Positions 35,181-47,478 of a stretch of DNA of 64,000 nucleotides are shown here, piece by piece (the stretch's first letter is position 1; each line of letters starts with the position of its first letter). The stretch spans positions 9,961,712-10,025,711 of the forward strand of contig JAJEKV010000011.1 in the NCBI GenBank assembly GCA_021234155.1, given 5' to 3'. Position numbers and translations under genes: made by a program. The DNA comes from Isoetes taiwanensis (lineage: Eukaryota > Streptophyta > Lycopodiopsida > Isoetales > Isoetaceae). The notes under the pieces were generated by a model. It had not been told where the DNA came from. It searched no databases and saw only the letters and a program-made list of their open reading frames with translations.

Positions 35181-36517
35181 AAATGATGTTGGAAGAAATT
35201 TGAAACGGTTTAAAACGGACCACAAATGATTTGGCTACAAAGCGGGGAGGAGTTCAAGCTTAATCAAAGCTGTGAGTTGGCTGAGAAATTAAAGATTTGG
35301 AAGCGGTGTCCGGATGGAAACTTGGCATAGGAACAAGGTACAAAAGCGCAATGAACCCTACATCACATTAATGGCGAGGTCAAATGTAAAATCAAACTTG
35401 AGGAGGAGTTAAAAGTTCTCAAAGAAGAGCGAGAGACTTACGCATTTCTATATAAACAATTTGTGGAAGCTGAAAATGGATACTCCGCAACATTTAGCAT
35501 CTCTACTATTATCACGAGATAAGTTGTTAGTGCAAGATCCATTTTATACATGTAATGCGACATGTGATGCGGAATTCACTAAAGCTTACGAGGTTAAGTT
35601 TAGCCTTTGAATTGCCAACATGAGTATCATATAGCTTGTTGTTCATTGTTGAGAGGAGGACAATGTATTCATGGTTGCCACGGAAGGTGCGGAGGGTGTA
35701 TTTGGCGAGCTAGGTTTTGGCCATCTTGCGGGTGCTTCAAATAGTAAACCAAAAAGGATGTGTTAATCCGATCCTGCAATTGAGGTCTCACCCTACATGG
35801 TTCAAAGAAGGACATTAGCTTCATTTGAAGATGCACAACACGCAAAGTCCTATAGAATCTGAGTCAATTGTGGTGATTTGAATGTAACAATGAGAATCAC
35901 CACCACCACGGTCAAGAGAGGCTGTCCAAGAAGCTATAGAAGAAGTTGTAAACACGGCACCGGTTGTGGAAAAAACAACAGATTTTGAGTGTACATCTTG
36001 AAGCACTTAAGGAAGTTGAGGGAGTAATTCCATTGGATGAGGGCAACTTGGGTGAATTTTTGTCAAAGGAAAGGCGGGGAGAACAAAGAGGGGTAAAATT
36101 TGGAGGATAGCAAAGAAGTTGTTAGGGCTACAAGAAAGAGAACAAGAAGCGACCTTTGTGAAGGATCACGGGGAAGCGATCTCAATCATGACACCACACC
36201 TATCAAAGTGTTTTTACGAAGAAAAAACGAGAATCGAGGCCCTCAAGTTTGGTGAGCCTGATCTTCAACAAGTGATTGATGCCCTTACAAAACCTGGAAA
36301 GTCAGTGTGGGAAGTGCTGGCCAAGGCCACAACTTAGTATTGCTTAAAACATTGAATATTATTGATTTTCTTTTGTTGCATTCACTATAGGATTACCAGT
36401 TGATTACGTTAGGTGAGGAGAATCTTGCTTTGTTGATCTGAGAAAGGTTTCCACATTCAACCCATTTTCATTTTCATCTTCATCTATTTATTCATGTAGT
36501 AATTCCTGTTGTGTAGG
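35181..36517 (+). other. Fragmented exon traces and intron before the FCP1-like exon, copy B
   Basis: Counterpart of 1131-2463. A Glu/Arg-rich frame at 36119-36337 ends ALTKPGKSVWEVLAKATT and a stop. T-rich intron-like sequence then runs to a TTGTGTAG acceptor at about 36517. Confidence 0.35.
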
Positions 36518-36985
36518 TATTCAGGATGTTCCAACGTACTAAATATTGATTTGGTAGCAAAAGATAAACTCATTGTCTTGGAATTTAATGGTGTGTTGGT
36601 AAAAACTTTTGGTGCAAATGAACACATACGCTTGGAATCGGGATTGACAATGACATACACTAGTAGAAAGAAAGTGATATTGGACAAAGAAATTCTTCAC
36701 GAAGACTTTATTCTGAAGTGTTGTGTTGGTATATGGTCATCAATGCAACTCTCTAATGTGGAAGATGTCTTTGCAAGTACTATGTCTATGTTTGAGGGAC
36801 ATATTTCTATTCGTATGGGGGCCGGGGAAAAATGTGTGAAGACCAGTTTTCCCCACCCTGACAAACCTGGATGTCCAGTCATGATAAAGCCACTTGGGAA
36901 AATATATGAGTCATACCCAAGATTCAACGGTAAGACTTTGCTTCTTGATGATTCATTATACAAGTCTTACCTTAGCAGCCCCTAG
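36518..36985 (+). CDS. FCP1/NIF-like (HAD) phosphatase-domain exon, intact in copy B
   Basis: A single open frame holds the whole core of the domain in about 155 codons: KLIVLEFNGVLVKTF (motif I), KCCVGIWSSM (motif II region), CVKTSFPHPDKPGCPVMIK, and KTLLLDDSLYKSYLSSP (motif III). It ends in TAG at 36983-36985. A pyrimidine-rich tract and AG lie just upstream, so translation probably enters from an earlier exon. Plant FCP1-like proteins usually have Asp at the first catalytic position (LDLNG). Here it is Glu (LEFNG), so the protein may be catalytically dead or decaying. The family belongs to the CTD-phosphatase branch of HAD proteins and is usually nuclear. Confidence 0.65.
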   Translation, partial: YSGCSNVLNIDLVAKDKLIVLEFNGVLVKTFGANEHIRLESGLTMTYTSRKKVILDKEILHEDFILKCCVGIWSSMQLSNVEDVFASTMSMFEGHISIRMGAGEKCVKTSFPHPDKPGCPVMIKPLGKIYESYPRFNGKTLLLDDSLYKSYLSSP

Positions 36986-37380
36986 AAACTTCTGCTAGTA
37001 CCTGCATTCAAGATGGATGTTTGTGATGAAGTGCTAACAGAGTACTCACTCCAAAGATAGAAGGAATCTGAGGCCAAGGCGAGTAAAAATGAAGATTCTT
37101 GGTGAAGAACACATACAATTGCATGCCCTGGCCTATGACAGATAGAAAGATTATGAAGTTATGCCTGGAAAGACTTTCTGGAAAACAATTGCAGTTGTGC
37201 ACCCTTGTGAATGAGGAATTGAAGAAGGTTTATGGAGATGAACATTGTTATCCTCCATTACTGTGATTAAGCCTAAGACATTTATGATTATTGGCCTGAT
37301 TGTCATTTATTTAGGCCAAGAGTTGTAGAAGTTGGGTAATTATTTGTCTACATGTCCTTTTACGTTTCCTCAGTTTTTGG
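36986..37380 (+). other. C-terminal traces and intron after the FCP1-like exon, copy B
   Basis: Beyond the TAG an open-like stretch (RKIMKLCLERLSGKQLQLCT and on to a stop at about 37266) is shared exactly with copy A. This suggests coding sequence whose frame is interrupted in both copies. Intron-like T-rich sequence follows. Confidence 0.35.
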
Positions 37381-37404
37381 TTCATGTTTTACTCTTCGGT
37401 TTGC

Positions 37405-37615
37405 AAAGGATCTTTGAAAATCTTTCTTGGGCTTAATCTATATGTGGCCATTAAGGGTAACAGAAGCTGCTACAGTTGGGCTAACAAATGGATCAGTTGT
37501 TGGAAACCATGGAGAGGTTCCTATAGTAATTGGTTTTAGCAGAAGAAGGATGGTTTACCACTATAGTATGTTGAAGCCGAAGAAGATGTTGAATGACTCC
37601 ATTGGTAGTACTTAA
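37405..37615 (+). CDS. Probable last exon of the FCP1-like locus, copy B
   Basis: The open frame runs over VGLTNGSVVGNHGEVPIVIG and RRRMVYHYSMLKPKKMLND to TAA at 37613-37615. The upstream acceptor matches that in copy A. No domain recognised. Confidence 0.35.
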
Positions 37616-38960
37616 CTTGTCCATTCATTCTACTTTATGTTAGTAGTTTCTTATTTTTCCCAGGATCTTCTGGTTCCCCCTAGATATTGAGTTTTTTTAT
37701 GTCTTTGGAATTCTTCCAATATGATTCTTATGGAATCATGTATGTCTTTGTAACTTTATATCATATAAGCATGGTTTCATTAATTAGAAATTTCGTTTTC
37801 TCGTTTGACGAAATAGGTTGTGGTCACCGGGGATGGTAAGAAATGATTCCTCTCTACCAAAACCAAGCCTCAATAATCCTAAGTTCAGCTTGAAAAAAAA
37901 AAAAAACACCTTGGAATTTGACACGGGCACTGTAGGCCAAATTTGGCATAATTACGAGGGTTTGAGTAGCATCACCGGTGGTCGTAAAGATTGCCATTTG
38001 CGATTCTAGCGAGAACAAGTGAAGGCGAGAATACAAGAAGCACATTGTGTGGTTCGTGGTCAAATTACCATCGGGGATGTATAAGCGATGTCTGAGAATC
38101 GCCACCGCGATCTTTTGGACTATTTTTTTATCAATTCTAAGTTGAGATAACACAAAAGCATAGTGCACAAAAAGTTGAACACATCTTGAATTGAAAAAGC
38201 ATAACTCATATTGAACACGAAAACAAGTGAAAATGTAAACACAATGTTATAACAAAAACTTTGTACAAAATGCCCGGCCAAAGGCGAAGGCTATATATCG
38301 AGTCTCAAATCACGGTCTGCGGATCAACACCATGTTCGGCGGCTATTCTTGCAATATGCTCCTTTCAATAGCAATGGTGCGTGGCGGGTCCATTTTCGTA
38401 TATCCGATTGTTTACGGGATGTCAACATCCATTGCGTCTTTGCGTTACGAACACGCTCGACATATCTTGGCTATTAAACAATTAGATCACGCAATTGCTC
38501 GGAATATTCATTAGAGGGTACCAGCTTACGCCTTTTAGGTGAAGGGTGGGGAGAGTTCTCCCACTTGGGGGCGGCCGGAAGTTCCCACATACTCAAAATT
38601 AGGAAGGGCCTTGTCGGTTGCTTGTCGGTTGCTTAGTTAGCGGTGGCATTCACGGTGTCAAGTTACGGTTCGGTGCTTCAAGCTTCTTGAAAGTTGGATC
38701 AAGTTTTGCACTGTGCCTTCTCGATCTGCTCTATCGGTTCGGGTCTCCTTGATCCTTTCTTGAAGCTTTTCGATCGGGCCTTCTAGTATCGATCCATGTT
38801 GCTAAGATCCGTTCCTGTGTTATATTAATATCGGGCTTTGCCGGAACCTTGCTCTTCCGTTGCTCATCTTGCTCATCACCTTCCTCTTCCATGTCGGGCC
38901 TTGCCATTTTCTCTAGAATCTCGAAGAAAGATCTAAGGAAGCGGCATACCTTGTCGTCAA
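37616..38960. other. No gene recognised, copy B
   Basis: Counterpart of 3565-4880. Frames in this copy differ from those in copy A, so none is supported. Confidence 0.4.
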
Positions 38961-41900
38961 ACTCAAAAGCAACACTCAGTTTTTCCTTGCATCAACGCTA
39001 CCCTTGGCAGTTCCTTTGAGAAGAAATCCAAAGCGCAACCTTCTAATGGTACCAGCTCCTTCACTATATAATAGACATAAGAAGTTTTGCACGGCTCTTG
39101 AGGGCGAAGTCGCCTTCCATAGCTGCCCATGAGAATTTGGGTTTACGTAAAGAACTCAAATACTTTCTTTTTGTTTTGCATCTACATCTTAAATCGCCCG
39201 GTTATCGGATATTTTGGAAGAGGAGTGCTTTGTGGTGCTTTAGTGACTTGAGTCGGTCAGCGGCTCAAGTTGTGTTTAGCAGGCGACACCGAGCGTCACT
39301 CTGTTTATTGTCACATGGGTGACATATCTTGGAATTCTTTTATATTTTTTGCTCTCCCATCCTTTCTCTTCATAAGCCCCTAGGGAAACATGGGAGCTAC
39401 CTTTGTATCTGGCTAAAAGGCTGTACAAGCGGTTTGGCAAATGTACCCGATCGAGAAACATGACAATATGGTACACTTTTGCATGTGTCATGCAACTCTG
39501 CTAAAAAATCGTGTATTTTTTTCACATCCTGAGGGTAGAAAAAGCATGTCTACAAAAACCAAAGCGGCATTTTTCGACGATCGATCGGACACAAGGATGC
39601 CACTTTTGTTACGTCTTTGCCGCGATGTTTTGCTTCTCTTTCATTTTCGGGCCTCATCGGCCTCATTATAGCAACAATAGCTTCAAAAAGCTGCGGGTGA
39701 TTACCTTGAGCTGCCTCTTTATTATAGTTTGCTTTGGCGTATCCGAAATGCGTATGCGCAATATCCGGGAGGCGTTGCTCGGGCGGCTACGGAAAACATG
39801 AAGCCAACTCTTCAAAATTATTTATGCGGCTTCTCGAGATAGATTAGGTGTGTATGATAACACTTCCGGCGCGCATGGTGAAAGTGTTACGATGTCTAGA
39901 GCCCTCATTTGCAATTAAAGCGTCTGTATACCCTGCTTTGCACTTTCAAGAAAACCTTGCCTGTAAGATTTCGTCCATCAAGCTGGCTTACCTCGGCATT
40001 GTTCATTCCTCGTAGGTTTCGGGAATGTCTTGTTGAAGAATTCCTTTGAAGGTTTATCGGTAATTCCCCACGATCATCGGTGAGCTTTCGGCTTGCCCAT
40101 TTGTTGACAACTTCTCACGAGTTTAGACCGGGTAGAATCTTGCATAAATAGGAGGCGCTTCTCATCCTTGGTTCCTTAACCTTGAGTTGTGGTTGCCACC
40201 TCGACAAAATCTGCCCTGAAGTCTTTGGTTAGGATCGCGACGGCGATTTTCACGAAAATAAGCGAAAAACATACCTTCCGGCGGATGTCGCTGCGGTTCT
40301 GTTGGCCCTTGTGGAGGACATCCAGAATGCCTTATCTTTAGTTTCTTAGTTGTTGGAGCTTTTCTATCGGTGGTTCTTTGTATCTTGTTTACTGCGATGG
40401 CGTCGTTACCTTTGTATGGAAATCTGAATGTATTCTTTGTTGGAGAGATTACCATTTAATAATACGACTTCTTCTTTTTAAATATGCTTTTCGCCAAATT
40501 CCAACCTTTGCTTTCGACATTGCCCGCGCGTAATAAAAGCCATGCGGCAAAAATCTTTGTGATTACGAAATAATATAAAATTTCTTGTTTGCCAATTCTT
40601 AAGTAGCGACCAAGTGACTAATTTCACGCAAGTGATGAGATACACTAGTTAGTGCAAAGAAATTGTTCCACGAAGATCGCGGCCAGCGATCGATTGAGCA
40701 TATTTATATATGTAACCAATATGACAAAGAAAGAAATAAATATGATGTAAACGGACCTTGTTAAAAGGATCATATGGGGCCGAGATCGGCGGTGTAAGAA
40801 CCTCAGGTCGGAATTATTTCTTGAAACTTTTATCGATTAATCGTACATGGTCATTCGTAGGACTCTATGTGTCATATTAGCGGGGAGCTGGTTACTTGTC
40901 GAAAATGCTAACCCTTTGGAACGGTTTACACCCATTGGGTAATATCTTTTGAACTCCTCGAGCTTGGATCTTTGTCTCTCGAGCGGTTTCTTTTCTTCAT
41001 CTGGATTGAACTTCAAATCTTCGGCATTTGGGGATCAGTTCTCGGGGGCAATAAGTGGCTGGTAGGTGTTGCTTTAGTGGGCGAGGAAGGAGTAGAAAGG
41101 CGTCGAAAGGTTGCGCCTTTGTCATCCGTGCGCACCTTTGGAATCTTTATCTGAATGGTGGGATCCTCTTTGATGGTTGTCCTTCTAGTGCCTCGAGTCT
41201 GGCGGGGGGGCGATCAAAAGCATGGCGGGGAGTTGAAGGGTCAACTCTTTGCAGAACAACCAACATTTCTTTGAGGGGCTCTGGCGATTCTTTGAAGGAA
41301 CAACAACATTTGCCTCTATGGGCACTACGGTATCCTTTGGAGTGGATGGTTAGCCAATAGCACGCAAAGGGGCAGCGGATCTCTTCTTTGAAAAGCGACC
41401 ACGAGCGGTTGGTGTCCATCCTTGAAGGCGGTTTGTTGTCTTTAGTAGCCTTTAAAGCGGCGAAGGAGGTTTCTTATCGGTGAAAAGACCTTTTACGCAC
41501 ATGCTAAATCCAACAAGTATATCCTGTTGCACTTTATACGACAAACTTAAGGAATCATAGGGCGGCAATATCCGGCCAAATCCCTTAGCGGTGGGCATCC
41601 CCTTGCCGCTTACCCGGTTTGTTGACTTTACTACATAATCATAATGGATGGATCATAATTCGCCATCTCAAAGCGTACTCCACAAGCTGCGACCCTTGAG
41701 TATCTTCTCGCTGCAAATTATTGCATCTTGCACATTGTTTTGGTACCTTCCACATGGCAATAACTATACCAAAGCTGCTTTCGTAATCTTACGGACCCTT
41801 GCCATTCCTTAAGAACAAGCACAAGTCTTTTCGCCGATCTCCGGTGACATGAGGTTTTTTACTGTGAAATTTCAACACACCACTTCTGCTTTTATCGGAT

Positions 41901-42400
41901 TGTGACAATTACGATCGGTTCTACATTGGGCCAGCGGAATAGTTCGAGGGCTGCGGAAGAATTGACAGCGATTAGATACACTAGTATTGGAAGAAGGTGT
42001 TTATAAAAGCTATGACCCCGATCCGGTTGATCAGTAGCTAACTAAGAAAGGGTGTGCTTATCTATTATCTTTGTAAAAGCAGCGACAGCGTTCTTGCGAA
42101 CACCAGTATTACATTTTATATGAAATGGTACGCCACTATCTGCGGCGGCGCTTGTCTTGAGCACTACCTTCCAAAAGAGGAAAGGCCGTGGTCACAACTA
42201 TATCAGCGGCCAGCGATCTTGTCGACCATCTAACTATCCTAAAAAGACCGCGATAGCAGCTATGGCGACACCTAAGCTAACAAAAATCGCGGAAATTACC
42301 TTCTTTGAGGCGGTGGAGCGAGACATGATGAAGCTCCACGAATTTCGAAGCTAGAAACTTGGCGGGGCTAAAATTTTAGCGAAGGTGATCCGGAAAAAAG
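38961..42400 (-). other. Copy B of the probable multi-exon minus-strand gene
   Basis: Exon candidates equivalent to 4911-5126, 6258-6434 and 6960-7394 are found at about 38960-39160, 40277-40455 and 41147-41419. The splice donor GGAAG followed by GTATGT is preserved at about 40276. The frames carry small indels relative to copy A. No family recognised. Confidence 0.35.
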
Positions 42401-42421
42401 GGCGCCTCTCATTTTATAGGG

Positions 42422-42532
42422 TTCGCCATTATGGCGGCCGTCGCCATTATATTATGGCGTCATTATAACGGGCGCCAATTATATGACGGCGTCATAATGT
42501 GGCCCGGCGTCATTATAATGGCGGCATATTCC
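42422..42532. repeat. Palindromic CGCCATTATGAC repeats, copy B
   Basis: Counterpart of 8404-8522. Direct and inverted copies of CGCCATTAT and GGCGTCATAAT alternate. The number and spacing of units differ from copy A, so either the array is changing fast or it is hard to call. Confidence 0.55.
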
Positions 42533-42597
42533 CCATTCGCCCAAAAAGCAGCGCCCATTTCGGCATGAGTGCGGGGCGGTGAAGCGGGAGAATTTGT

Positions 42598-43020
42598 GTG
42601 AGTGGTAGAGAGGCGGTGGAAAGGACATCAAATCACCCGCGGCATGTCATTTTTAAATGGATAGGGACGAGGGACATTACGGCACAAAAGGTCCTTGAGG
42701 AAGGACAACATTTTGAAATTCAAATTCATTTCAAATGCGGTAAGACCCTCAAAATTTCATTATTGCGAGCTTGGCAAGGAGTTGTTGGTATGGGAGTTAA
42801 ATTGAAGGCGCTATGGTGGATTACAATGGGCTTTCGGATGAATTTCAAGGCATCGGACATATTTGGCGTTGTAGAATTCATTGAAGGCCAAAGAAAGGCA
42901 AGTACATTCATTAAAGCTGTGTTTTCATTTATATCTACCGCATGCACCCTTTTTTGGTATTTGGTAAATCAAATCCCGTTCAAATTTGGGAATATAGGCG
43001 CCTCTATCAACAATTCTTAA
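42598..43020 (+). CDS. Unrecognised open frame near the right end of copy B
   Basis: An uninterrupted plus frame of 140 codons includes KWIGTRDITAQKVLEEGQHF and VVEFIEGQRKASTFIKAVFS. It is broken in copy A. A hydrophobic stretch lies near the C-terminus. No family recognised, and it may be a chance frame. Confidence 0.25.
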   Translation: MSGREAVERTSNHPRHVIFKWIGTRDITAQKVLEEGQHFEIQIHFKCGKTLKISLLRAWQGVVGMGVKLKALWWITMGFRMNFKASDIFGVVEFIEGQRKASTFIKAVFSFISTACTLFWYLVNQIPFKFGNIGASINNS

Positions 43021-43192
43021 GATCTCTCATTTGCCTTGTTGCGGATCTCACATTTTGCGGTGTTGATACCATTCATCTTCCTCGATCACGAGGTGATCCT
43101 TACGGGCGCGACTAGCGATCATCGAGGATGTGAAAGGCGATCTTGCCGGCTATATTCTACCTTAAGGTACCATTTGATGCTCTCACATAAAG

Positions 43193-44680
43193 TTACCATC
43201 AATGCTTATTGATTCATCTACTCCAGCTTGGTTATCCTTACGACCACGGCTACTACTTTCGTCGAGGGATCGCGAAGGCGATCTGCTATAATCTATACTA
43301 AGGTATGTGTAATCTAGACTATGGTATCGCTTGCTCTAGGAGATGCGACGCGATCACTGCTAACCCGTCCTTGCTTGAAATTGCTTTGTGCGCCCTAGCG
43401 TGAAGTTGTCTTGCTTGAAATTGGTTGCTTGAAAGTGCTACGTGACATGGCGGTGGCGTTTTTCTACGAGCAATAGCGTCCCTTGTGCTTGCTGGAGACA
43501 TGGGCTGCCTCGAAGTCCATCTTGTTCCATGGAGTCAAAGTGGGCGAGGGAAAAGTACATGCCGCCGACAAGCACCACAACTTGCCCTTGCAGAGATAAG
43601 CGTTGTAGTGTCTATGGAAGTTATTCTCGGCCGGAAGCATTGGTTTGCCATTTCTGAAGCGGAATTGGCTACACTTGGGGATTCGAGAGGGAGTTTTATT
43701 TTGTGGCCGGTAGCGGTGGTAAGCTAACCTTACACAAGAACACGAAATATCCACACCTGCCGATTAAAAAAATTGATTGTTTGGAGTTGCAAAGCAGGGA
43801 AAGCCCTTAGTGAATAACCTTGAGGCATTTCAAGGGGCGAGCTAGTAGAGAAAAGTTGCACACTACTCCATGGCTGCTGCAACATTAGGTATGCCCTTGG
43901 GGTGATCATCTTCATTGACCCTAATCGGTGTCGGTGACATGAGATTGGGAGAAGACTACTTGGCGGCAACCATAATGAAGACATTCCCTATGCGGATAGG
44001 CCGACCATGCGATGCCAAGCATGTCTTTGAAATACCCACGGTTACCGCGACACGGTGAGGTGGCGATTGCTTTGGTGTTAGTAGACAATGTTGTTGTGTC
44101 AACACTTTTCGTGAAGGCTGCGAAGCAGGCGGTCGTTGAAGCGGGGGAACCCTATGCCATGCAAATTGAGCACGAAAAGGCACCAAAGAGGGCGTCTGAG
44201 AATGGTGACCCGGACCCCCGTTCACCTCTGTGGCACCACTAAAGCGAGAGAAAAATCACTGGCGGCTTCCATTTTAGACTTCAAGTCTTCGGCTCTCTTT
44301 GCATGCGAAGATCTTTGCGCCAAACTTCTCAACGGTAGAGATTGCGTGTATCACGTAAGTTCTATTGGAACTTGCGAGCTTGAACGAGGACCACATTTGT
44401 TTTCAACATGTTAGGCGTCACGTTCCGCGAAACGGCCTGGTCGGTGATGCTAAATAATAAGCGGTTTGCTTGAAAGCATGGCATAGAGCCTACGATATTC
44501 CAATGTCCACATTCTATAAGTGGCGAAGACTTTTCCTTGCTGGTCCCGAGTTCTTGAGCATGGTAACATGGGCGCGAAGAAGCGAGAGGCCTTACACTCT
44601 CGTAGGAAGGCCATACTCTCTATGTACATAGATGAGAATCTGCGAGAGGCGATGCCTGGTCGAAAATCACTCTTGAAGGG
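43193..44680 (+). other. Degraded sequence upstream of the DUF7869-like gene
   Basis: No intact gene. A plus reading at about 43600-43725 gives AELATLGDSRGSFILWPV, which resembles a small domain often found in plant CACTA-type transposon proteins (a G-SF-WP pattern). This is only suggestive. Copies A and B diverge at 43193, so this is unique DNA. Confidence 0.3.
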
Positions 44681-46004
44681 GTGAGAGAAAATGTGAAGAG
44701 GCTCCCCTCTGTCCTAACTAAAAGGACATTCTTCAAGAGGTGGGCCCAATGTGATGGAGATGGCGGGCAAGCACATCTCACATTCTTCATTCTCCGTGGG
44801 TGGAAAGCAAAATCATTGAGAGGTTGCAATAGCGAAGAGGACGGCTTTCTCAAGTGCAATACGTATTGTAATAAAAGAAAATGGCTAAAACCGGAGATCC
44901 ACGGGAGAGAAGAAAGTGCGGATGGAAAGGAAGGAACACATGGCAGCCCAAATCTCTTGTAGGAGCTTATGTCTTGGTCATGGAGAGCTTTGTCCCATCG
45001 ATCGCGGACGGTAGCTCACTATCATACATGATAAGATGGACCAAAACAAGACTATGATTCCAAAGGCTGGAGAAATTAGCCAAATCGGTATGGAGAGGTG
45101 AGCGCTTGAAAGTTAGCGTGGTGGTGCACTCATGCATGGCCATGCACGCAGGTGCCTTAGGACATTTCTCACTTTCGACCTTTGGAAGGATGATTCAAAT
45201 TTTCATGTTGGTTCCTTGAATCATGCTATCAAAACAACTTGGAGGACACTTAGAAGACAATTGGGGTCATTTGAGAAGAAGCTGCATACGAGGGCATGTG
45301 GGGAACCGCACTCCTAAGCAGTCTTGGGGTTGAGGACCAAAAAAAACAATTTACCTTTGGGGTAGACTTTGTAGCACCTCCTAAGCAAGCGGCGCAATTT
45401 AAGAGGCTACCTAGGCGGCTCTACTTGCGACTAGACAAGCTGAGGCGGACAAAAACAGATATCTCTTCTCTTACCTATCCTATCTTGTGTGGTTGGGTGT
45501 TTTTGATCAAATCTGAGGTTGGCTTCATGATGGTAGGCCACACTCATGATGACATTGATCGCTCTTTGGTAACTATTCAGCGTTAATCTTGAGGGTCGGA
45601 TGCTCTAACTATTCAGAACTAATGCAACTCTTAGAGAATGTAGCACAAAGGCACCCGACACCATACCTTGTTCCGAGGTTCGATTGGAAGGGGTTAAGTA
45701 AAAGGTTACATTTCGATAAGAAGGACCGTTTGGTTGGTCACTTGGAGCCCCTATTATTCAAGTTACGCATGAATGATGGGTGGCCATTAATGTATTACAA
45801 GATGAGACACGGTCATAGAGAATGGTTGCGAGAAAAGGGTATTCGGATGTGGAAGCGGAGATGACAATGGTTTGCAAAAGATGGAGATTGGCTCGCCCAA
45901 GATTTGTCGAGGCCATATGCATGCCTCAAGGACATAGGAGCATTGAGGTTAGTCCATTTGCGAAATACATTATGCATTGGGCTAACATCTCGGGGCTGGT
46001 GTGA
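44681..46004 (+). pseudogene. DUF7869-like (transposase-related) gene remnant
   Basis: Frames at 44681-44962, 45132-45317, 45296-45586 and 45589-45864 run in the same direction. The diagnostic segment is VGFMMVGHTHDDIDRS at about 45518-45565, the GHTHxDxD signature of DUF7869-type proteins. It is preceded by a degraded LDNxxKxNKN-like stretch and followed by the usual C-terminal features (WPLMYYKM at about 45781-45804). The function of this family is not established. It is widespread in lower plants, oomycetes and animals and is thought to derive from DDE-type transposases. The frame is broken in several places. Confidence 0.55.
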
Positions 46005-46782
46005 ACTCGTGGTCTAATACCTACATGAGCGAGATCATGGACTCTTGGTCTTGAAGTGATCGTGTGCTAGGTGAAGTACCCAGGGCAATCAGAAATTCAG
46101 AACTTACGGCCCATGACAAGGCAAGTTGTGCTTCAAGAGCTGAATCTATTCAGGTCGATCGATATGGCGCTCATTTTGCCTATGTTGGGCTGCTAAGGAT
46201 AAACCAAGAATCGGTGGAGATATTTGACCCATACCAAGATGTCTGAGAAAGGTATGTTTCTTCTTGTGAGACCGGCGGATGCATGTCCTACATGGTTGGC
46301 GTATGTGGAAGAGGATCAATACAAGATCCCCTTGCCCCTCATTATAACGAGGTTTTTGTTTCTTGGTGGGGCACGTGGCTAGGGAAAGGCACCCGATACG
46401 ATCAACAATATCGGGATTTGGCGGCATAAGAAGTGGAGGCGAATCTAATGAGACCCGTTATCGACCTCTCAAAGCGATAGACTATGCTTGATTACGTGGA
46501 ACCAAAGCCATTACAGGTTGTGATACCTCCCTCTTTGTAGGAATCACCTTTCTGAGGAATTGCTTGCTAAAGAGGCATCGAGGATGGAGATGAAACTTGA
46601 GTCTTCTGGTACATTACGGCATTTCGCGGTAGAATATTTATTATCCATAACATCACTACAATAGACTATTTATTATTTATTCGTCTTGCATTTTTCATCT
46701 TAACACAAGAGCTCTTACACTATAACATGTTGAGCAATTGATTCATTCATCTTCGGGATGCGTAGTAGTGATCCACGATATC
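46005..46782. other. No gene recognised
   Basis: Short frames only, and AT-rich from about 46600. It may contain the 3' flank of the DUF7869-like gene and the 3' flank of the small minus-strand ORF that follows. Confidence 0.4.
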
Positions 46783-46976
46783 TCATAGCTCATCTTTCGG
46801 GGAAGCCAAATCGGATGGATCATCCTGCAATTGGCCGAGGGCACGAATCTCGGCACCCAAAGCTTTTCTTGCGGTAGGGATCAAGAAGAAGATGCTGTCT
46901 AGGCAACCAACAAGATCGAGTGGCTCATTGAGCACTTGATCGCCTCGATGTGAAGTGATGAAGGCGAAAAATCCAT
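46783..46976 (-). pseudogene. Small minus-strand ORF (about 66 residues), frameshifted; truncated copy at the unit junction
   Basis: The minus strand reads MDFSPSS..HIEAIKCSMSHS from ATG at 46974-46976. After one missing base near 46918 it continues through IPTARKALGAEIRALGQL to a TGA at 46783-46785. The second tandem unit repeats the first 24 codons without the missing base, and the ORF is cut off there by the unit boundary at about 53632. A TATA-like CTATAAGAAC lies about 40 bp upstream (47011-47020), in a module shared with the gene at 47237-47478. Family unknown. Confidence 0.45.
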
Positions 46977-47010
46977 GGGAGATGAATGAACTTTAGCCCC
47001 GAGGTGAGGA

Positions 47011-47022
47011 GTTCTTATAGTG
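47011..47022 (-). promoter_or_regulatory. TATA box of the small ORF at 46783-46976
   Basis: The minus strand reads CACTATAAGAAC. It is followed by CTCGGGG and a CATTCATCTCCCATGG start context, closely matching the promoter of the neighbouring small gene. Confidence 0.45.
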
Positions 47023-47024
47023 AG

Positions 47025-47060
47025 GTAGAATTATTGGGGTAGACTTTACCCCAATTATTC
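47025..47060. repeat. Small perfect hairpin upstream of the small ORF
   Basis: TTGGGGTA and TACCCCAA flank a short loop (TTGGGGTAGACTTTACCCCAA at about 47033-47053). It is present in both units (about 53761-53781). Confidence 0.5.
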
Positions 47061-47236
47061 TTGGCGATAATATAAGGCTGTTGTATACATACAAGTATAA
47101 TACATCTTTCGTATGGATATGTTTTTGTGCTTCAGTAATTCAATTCATTGTGCTATTACATCCTTACATAGTTTATAGGTGCTCATACCATTATTACATC
47201 ATAAGCGGAATCTGATTAGTCATCGATAACATTGAG

Positions 47237-47478
47237 TCACTCATCATCAACATCAAAGCTCGTGATGCTATTCAGCTCATAGATCTCGATCGGGAAGCCC
47301 GATAAATGTGGACTTTAACACGGTGAGCTTCACCGCAAGCACTAGCAGGACCATCAGCCTTAGATTGGAGCCATGGATCAAGATTGACACCATTTCTTGC
47401 GCATTCATTCAGATCATTGTAGCTCAAGTAGCACTTGAAAGATCGGATGTGCTCTGGACGAGGCATCGAGGAAGCCAT
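47237..47478 (-). pseudogene. Small 80-residue protein gene, unit 1 (frameshifted)
   Basis: Partner of 53962-54204. The N-terminal part (MASSMPRPEHIRSFKCYLSY) is intact, and the frame is lost near 47300 where CTG/CAG-type differences occur. Function unknown. Confidence 0.5.

Larger units (their letters stand above)
34036..43192. repeat. Segmental duplication, copy B
   Basis: Second copy of 1-9182 in direct orientation. It starts within ACTTGAATGCAAGATGATTC and ends after CATAAAGTT at 43192. Copy B keeps some frames that are broken in A, above all the FCP1-like domain. It also carries its own set of CTG/CAG-centred changes, for example TCTTTG where A has GCTG at 34509, 36768, 37411 and 37745. 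Confidence 0.9.
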
